From NCBI RefSeq assembly GCF_026151205.1, contig NC_087076.1, positions 20,826,828 through 20,890,827 on the forward strand: a stretch of 64,000 nucleotides of DNA. The letters are read 5' to 3'. The notes below the pieces were generated by a model. That model had not been told where the DNA came from. It did no database searches and saw nothing but the letters and a program-made list of their open reading frames with translations. This stretch comes from Bolinopsis microptera (taxonomy: Eukaryota; Ctenophora; Tentaculata; Lobata; Bolinopsidae). Both the position numbers and the translations under genes were made by a program. This document shows positions 59,691-64,000 of the stretch, in pieces (position 1 is the stretch's first letter; each line of letters begins with the position of its first letter).

Positions 59691-60830
59691 CCCCCCCCCA
59701 GTATTGTTCATCAAGGATCGGTATTGCTCATTCAATTGTTGAAACTCCGCTGTAATTCATTACCTTCACGCTTAGTCTGTGATTGGCTGGTTCTGGGGCT
59801 TTTGTCTTATTTAAAAAACCCCTCCTTAAATCCATAGTAACTCATCAAACGAGTCAAATTATTCAATAGTTTTTCACAGAAGAAAATGACATTTTGTTAA
59901 TTAAAGTTAAACTTCAACGTATATTCCAATTTATGGTTTACTTCTTAATTTATAGTTAACAAATTTTACTATCTATCTTAAATGAAAGAAGTGACTGTTA
60001 TGCTAAGTCATTTACAAAACTAACGTTAAAGGAAGATTGAATAAATATAGGATTCGAGGTATACTTACACTTACGGGATAGACCTACAACTACTAGGTAA
60101 ACTGTCCGGGCGGGGGGGGAATATTTGGGCGGCATATACAATCATCTAATTCAGAACATTATGTCAAGATTCAAAAACTAGATTCTAAAAAAACCACTTT
60201 TGCTCAATTTTCATCACCTATATACGACTCCGGATTCCACCATGTTTTTCGGATAGTTTTGAAAGCCCGATGGGAAAGGTCTTCAACAAATTTTCAAAAT
60301 GTTTTCAATGAACCGAGGTTATGGGGTCGTTCTCATACTTACACGTAATCAATATTTGGCTATTTTTACCCCCCCCTCCGCTATCAAACCGTAATCAAGG
60401 TTTGCCACCCCACACCACCACACTAAGTAATCATGACCCAAAATATACCTACTCCTTTTTTACTCAAAACTAATAACTATAAGCCATTTATTTATTTTAA
60501 GTTATCACATACGATTATGGGGGGGGGGGGGGGGTTTCACCCTAATTTTTTGTGAAACATGGTTTCGAGGATAAGCAAGTTGACCAATACAAACTAGGGG
60601 CACCGGTGACCGAAACTTTTGAGGGGGTCCCGGACCAACCGCCAAATGGTGCTCGCGGGGGACAGCCACGCCATTATTTGGTTCCTAATTAACCCAAATA
60701 CCCTGAGCATGCCCAAACCCAGGTTTTACTGTGCTTTTCTTGTAGCTTGTGGTCCCCTAAAGTCTAAAAACCGTTATGGGGTAGTTCACATATTTACGTA
60801 TCAATTTTAAGCAATTTTTTATCCCCCCCC
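59690..60830. other. Interval with MITE-like and inverted dispersed repeats, no gene
   Basis: Homopolymer C/G tracts mark relatives of the 29105 MITE near 60314-60420 and 60778-60830. The segment 60590-60740 matches 62890-63190 inverted (GGGTCCGGACC/ACCGTTTGGCGG blocks). No coding sequence is supported. Confidence 0.5.
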
Positions 60831-60834
60831 CGTC

Positions 60835-61215
60835 AAAACTGTACAAATTTCGGTACGAAATTTCATCTTCAAAAACTGAAAAATGGGACAGATATTGGGT
60901 CAAATATGATTCTGCAATTTTATTCGGGATTTTGACATCAATACCTTCATTTTGGTTTTTAACTTCATCATATAACTGATAATTGGTTTCTGTGCACAAA
61001 AAGTTTCAATACAATCTGTCAATTTTTTGTTAAGAACAATGTCATATTTGAAATGGGTCTGGATTTTGAATAATACAACTTTTTGTTTTGTATTAAGTCT
61101 TTCTTGTTGTGCGGATTCCTACGACCGAAATCAAACTTCAAACACCTTCGATCTGATCACAATTTGGCATCTTTGGCTGACTTCCTTATGGTTGCAGGTG
61201 AAAAAAATCAGTTCA
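60835..61215 (+). repeat. Dispersed ~430-bp unit, third cluster
   Basis: It matches 53085-53815 and 57410-58100, and ends at a (CCCTCT)n tract exactly as the second cluster does. Confidence 0.65.
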
Positions 61216-61235
61216 AACCTGTAAACTTTCGGTCC

Positions 61236-61826
61236 CTCTCCCCTCTCCTCTCCCTCTCATTCTCCCTCTCCCTTCCCTCTCCTCTCCCTCTCCCTCTCCC
61301 TCACCCTCTCCCTCTCCCTCTCCCTCTCCCTCTCCCTCCCCTCCCCTCCCCCTCCCCTCCCCTCTTCCCTCTCCCTCTCCCTTCTCCCCTCTCCCTCTCC
61401 ATCTCCCTCTCCCTCTCCTCTCACTCTCCTCCTCCTCTCCCTCTCCTCTCCCTTCATCTCCCTCTACCTCTCCTCTCCCTCTCCCTCTCCTCTCCCTCTC
61501 CTTCTCCCTTCTCCCTTCCCTCTCCCTCTCCCTCTCCTCTCCCATCTCCTCTCACTATCCTCTCCCTCTCCCTCTCCCCTCATCCCTCTCCCTCTCCTTC
61601 CCTCTCCACTCTCCTCTCCTCCCTCTCCCTCTCCATCTCCATCTCCCTCTCCTCTCACTATCACTCTCCCTCTCCCTCTCCCTCTCCTCTCCCTTCCCTC
61701 TCACTCTCCATCTCCCTCTCCCTCTTCCCTCTCCCTCTCCTCTCCTCTCCCTCTCCCCTATCCCTCTCCCTATCACTCTCCTATCCCCTTCCCTCTCCCC
61801 TCCTCCCCCTCTACCTTCTCCTCTCT
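61236..61826 (+). repeat. (CCCTCT)n tract, second
   Basis: About 590 bp of CCCTCT/CTCTCC repeats, longer than the tract at 58112. It is followed by TCTCTGAAGAACAGTAAAGG, as in the first copy. Confidence 0.9.
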
Positions 61827-62850
61827 GAAGAACAGTAAAGGTATAATGTATAGAATGTATAACTACTAAGTATAAGAGGCGGTCATGCTTACCAATACCC
61901 AGCACCTGCACTGTGATAAATGTGAGCTCATTGTGGTACTCCGTTTTCTTGGAATGTATGTTCAACTATGATCTGTATTATTACTAGCAACCTCTGTGAA
62001 TAGCCATAGCACTTCAAGAAATCCGTTCCCACCACACAGGGCTTCCAGAGTGAGCTAGCGGAAAGACTCACGATCGCGATTAGTGGTTTGCTTCACGTAC
62101 TGTCAGGCTAACTGGTAATGTGGATCCATTTTCTTTAGCATTAGCCATGAGACTGAGAGCGGTCAATACAACTATGTTCAACCCTTTGCATTTGCGTTCA
62201 ATTCATTAGCATCTCCATTGTTTCACACAATCGAGTCCGAAGAGGCCGTGCTGTTGACAAGATGAAGGAGTTGAACTATTGCTTTCGATTGTGTTCCATT
62301 CACAATGGTCAGCCCCTATGGACTCATCTCTGTCCATCTTGACCTGGCTATCAGTTTCTCCATTGGGGGCGGGGGCCGCTGCTGCTGTACAGAAAAAATG
62401 GTATGTCTTACATGTTTACTTATCGGACGTTTTGTGACCAGGTCATTGTGTGAACGGACTTTTAAATTTTACGTATTTACACTTAATTAGTCAAATATGT
62501 CACTGTTCTTTAGATTATAGAATTGGGGACTGTCGGGAAATTAATACACGTTGTGTCGTGGTCGGATCAACATAGGATTGATTTACTTTCAGTGGAGTTA
62601 TAGAATTTATAAGGACTATTGGAAACCGGGAATAGATACTAGAAAACAATACTATAATATAAATAATCACGTCAGGACTCTTTTATAAAAAACAAATAAC
62701 CTAATTTTGAAAGGGCTGCAAGGACTTTCTGGATTTCTTATGACTGGAAGCTTAACGTATCCGGGCGGAACGGATTAAAACAGGAGCAACCTCATGAACC
62801 GAGAATTAATATCGGTACTCCGATTGTAATTATAGGGCTAAACTTCCACA
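61827..62850. repeat. Noisy duplication, copy 2
   Basis: Partner of 58569-59690 in the same orientation. The two copies differ about every 5-8 bases, mostly by single-base gains and losses. Confidence 0.75.
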
Positions 62851-62879
62851 TAAAGTTGGTTTCATTCCATAATATATTG

Positions 62880-63195
62880 ATATTTGACCAATTTTTTTGG
62901 GCCAAAAATACGATAAAATTTGGTGCGTTTGCCCAAATTATGGTCATATGGTTTTTGGCTCATAACTCAGTCATTTGTTGTTCTCCAATCTTATGAAAAT
63001 TCATTTTTGTGTTTAGGGGTCCATCTAGCTACAAATGTAGAGATCCAATATCTGGTTTTTGGGAATGCTAAGGCTATTTGCCCTAATTTTGGGCCTAATT
63101 TGGACCAATATGGGAGGGGCTGCCTAGCGAGCACCGTTTGGCGGGTTGGGGTCCGGACCCACTCAAAGTTCGCGTCACCGGTCCCTCCCCCCCTT
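62880..63195. repeat. Dispersed repeat, inverted relative to 60590-60740
   Basis: GAGCACCGTTTGGCGGGTTG, GGGTCCGGACCCACTCAAAG and CACCGGTCCCTCCCCCCC match the reverse complement of the earlier copy. The 94-codon frame inside it is not considered a gene. Confidence 0.55.
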
Positions 63196-63465
63196 ATTGA
63201 ATGAAATATATCGTGAAAGCACTAATCGAAATTGGTTTAAAAAAACGAATATTTTGATTAAATAATTAACGGAAAAATTGTCCATCCGGTAAAAAAATTA
63301 AAATTTTATTACGTAATCAACGGACCAAACGGCAACAACATTCTCTCACATCTACGTTTCGCACGTCTTTCCTTGTGGTGGCGCTTTTTTCTTGCTTCCG
63401 AGATAGCGAGCAATAGACTTTCATACCTCATAACATCGATACTTGAACGAGGTCTCATCTAGTCG

Positions 63466-63982
63466 ATGGGTGGCCTCATCCACACACTTCTCTTTTATGA
63501 TGTATCATCGTTCCTCCATTCACTCGTTTTATGGCACAAACTGTTTTACTGCGTCTCATGTGATGTTATAGACACATGTAATGTCACGCGCATCCTCGAG
63601 TACAAACAGGCCATCGAGCCCTTTGAGGAGGTCGTCCTGTCAATCTCTTTCCATAGTTTAGTTTCATCCAGTAGAAAATTGGGAAACCGTGTCTCTGGCA
63701 TTTGAAAACGTGTCTGACCCTTTGTCTAGCCGAAACGATGAAGGTTTCAATAGACTTATTCCAGCTCGCCTGAGAAACTTCTTCATTGGAGACATGGATG
63801 AACAACTTTTCTTCCAAGATATTCTAAGGGAGGACAGATGGAAGACCTCGAACCGTTCATCTGCTTCTTTGTTGTGTTCCAAAATCAGACATTTAACAGA
63901 AATAGTAATAACAGAAGCTCTTGTTGATACGGATATTGGTGGGGTTACTTTTAGTTCTACTGTTCTTATTTCCAAAAGCTGA
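63466..63982 (+). CDS. Unrecognised reading frames at the right edge
   Basis: Two overlapping plus-strand frames, 63466-63705 and 63689-63982 (97 codons: begins MSLAFENVSDPLSSRNDEGF, has MDEQLFFQDILREDRWKT), are separated by a frame change near 63660-63690. The second reads like an ordinary globular segment and has no repeat. An opposing frame (63975 to 63664) covers the same bases. I recognise no family and found no splice sites that settle the structure. The sequence looks cleaner than the preceding 30 kb. Function unknown. Confidence 0.25.
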
Positions 63983-64000
63983 TGGTACGCTCACATTTGC

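Noticed and set aside
61083-61965. 251-codon Leu/Pro/Ser frame and Arg/Glu/Gly frames opposite
   Set aside because: Same cause: low-complexity (CCCTCT)n read in several frames.

Overview
This is animal (metazoan) nuclear DNA, AT-rich and full of repeats. Genes have short GT-AG introns and metazoan-type products (SET/MYND proteins, UFSP2). Nearly every interval carries DNA transposons, foldbacks, LINE fragments or tandem repeats. A marine invertebrate, perhaps a cnidarian, fits, but I cannot name the species. No window-scale prokaryotic or organelle DNA is seen.

Layout. 1-5.5 kb: the 5' part of one SMYD-like gene at the left edge, a second complete-looking SMYD gene, and a 743-bp foldback element. 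6.05-7.89 kb: seven exons of a UFSP2 homologue (UFM1-specific protease) that stop before the catalytic domain. 8.6-9.7 kb: a GC-richer stretch with a possible first exon. 10.22-12.69 kb: a complete hAT-type transposon with a perfect 8-bp target duplication, holding a BED-finger transposase remnant and an unrelated exon-like fragment. 13.3-17.2 kb: the most interesting locus. A fused dihydroneopterin aldolase (FolB) - HPPK (FolK) frame is followed, after one in-frame TAG, by a pteridine-reductase-like (PTR1/FolM) domain with a spliceosomal intron; a broken inverted copy of the reductase part lies 1.6 kb upstream. 17.2-21.4 kb: tandem and dispersed repeats, including a second perfect hAT-type element (18.40-18.93 kb) and a 0.7-kb tandem unit rich in hairpins and CACGTG. 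22.4-26.0 kb: a decayed LINE with SINE-like repeats inside and before it. 27.65-28.31 kb: a Pro/Glu octapeptide-repeat reading frame. 29.5-32.24 kb: a second copy of the 1.58-4.31 kb segment, its SMYD gene broken. 32.24-33.8 kb: a 5'-truncated LINE with reverse transcriptase.

From about 33.8 to 63.2 kb the sequence changes character. No convincing gene is present. Long stretches are present twice or more with dense single-base insertions and deletions, as in uncorrected long-read consensus. It holds a 54-bp satellite of about 60 units, two (CCCTCT)n tracts, a dispersed ~430-bp unit and a ~3.5-kb element with long inverted ends. The last 0.8 kb looks cleaner but gives only unrecognised frames.

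How the genes relate: FolB, FolK and PTR1/FolM activities are successive or supporting steps of pterin/folate synthesis, a pathway animals normally lack. The gene is best read as an acquired bacterial-type module now resident in a eukaryotic genome. The other genes (SMYD, UFSP2) are ordinary eukaryotic families and show no functional link to it. All calls come from reading the sequence and recalled family motifs; no database search was run.
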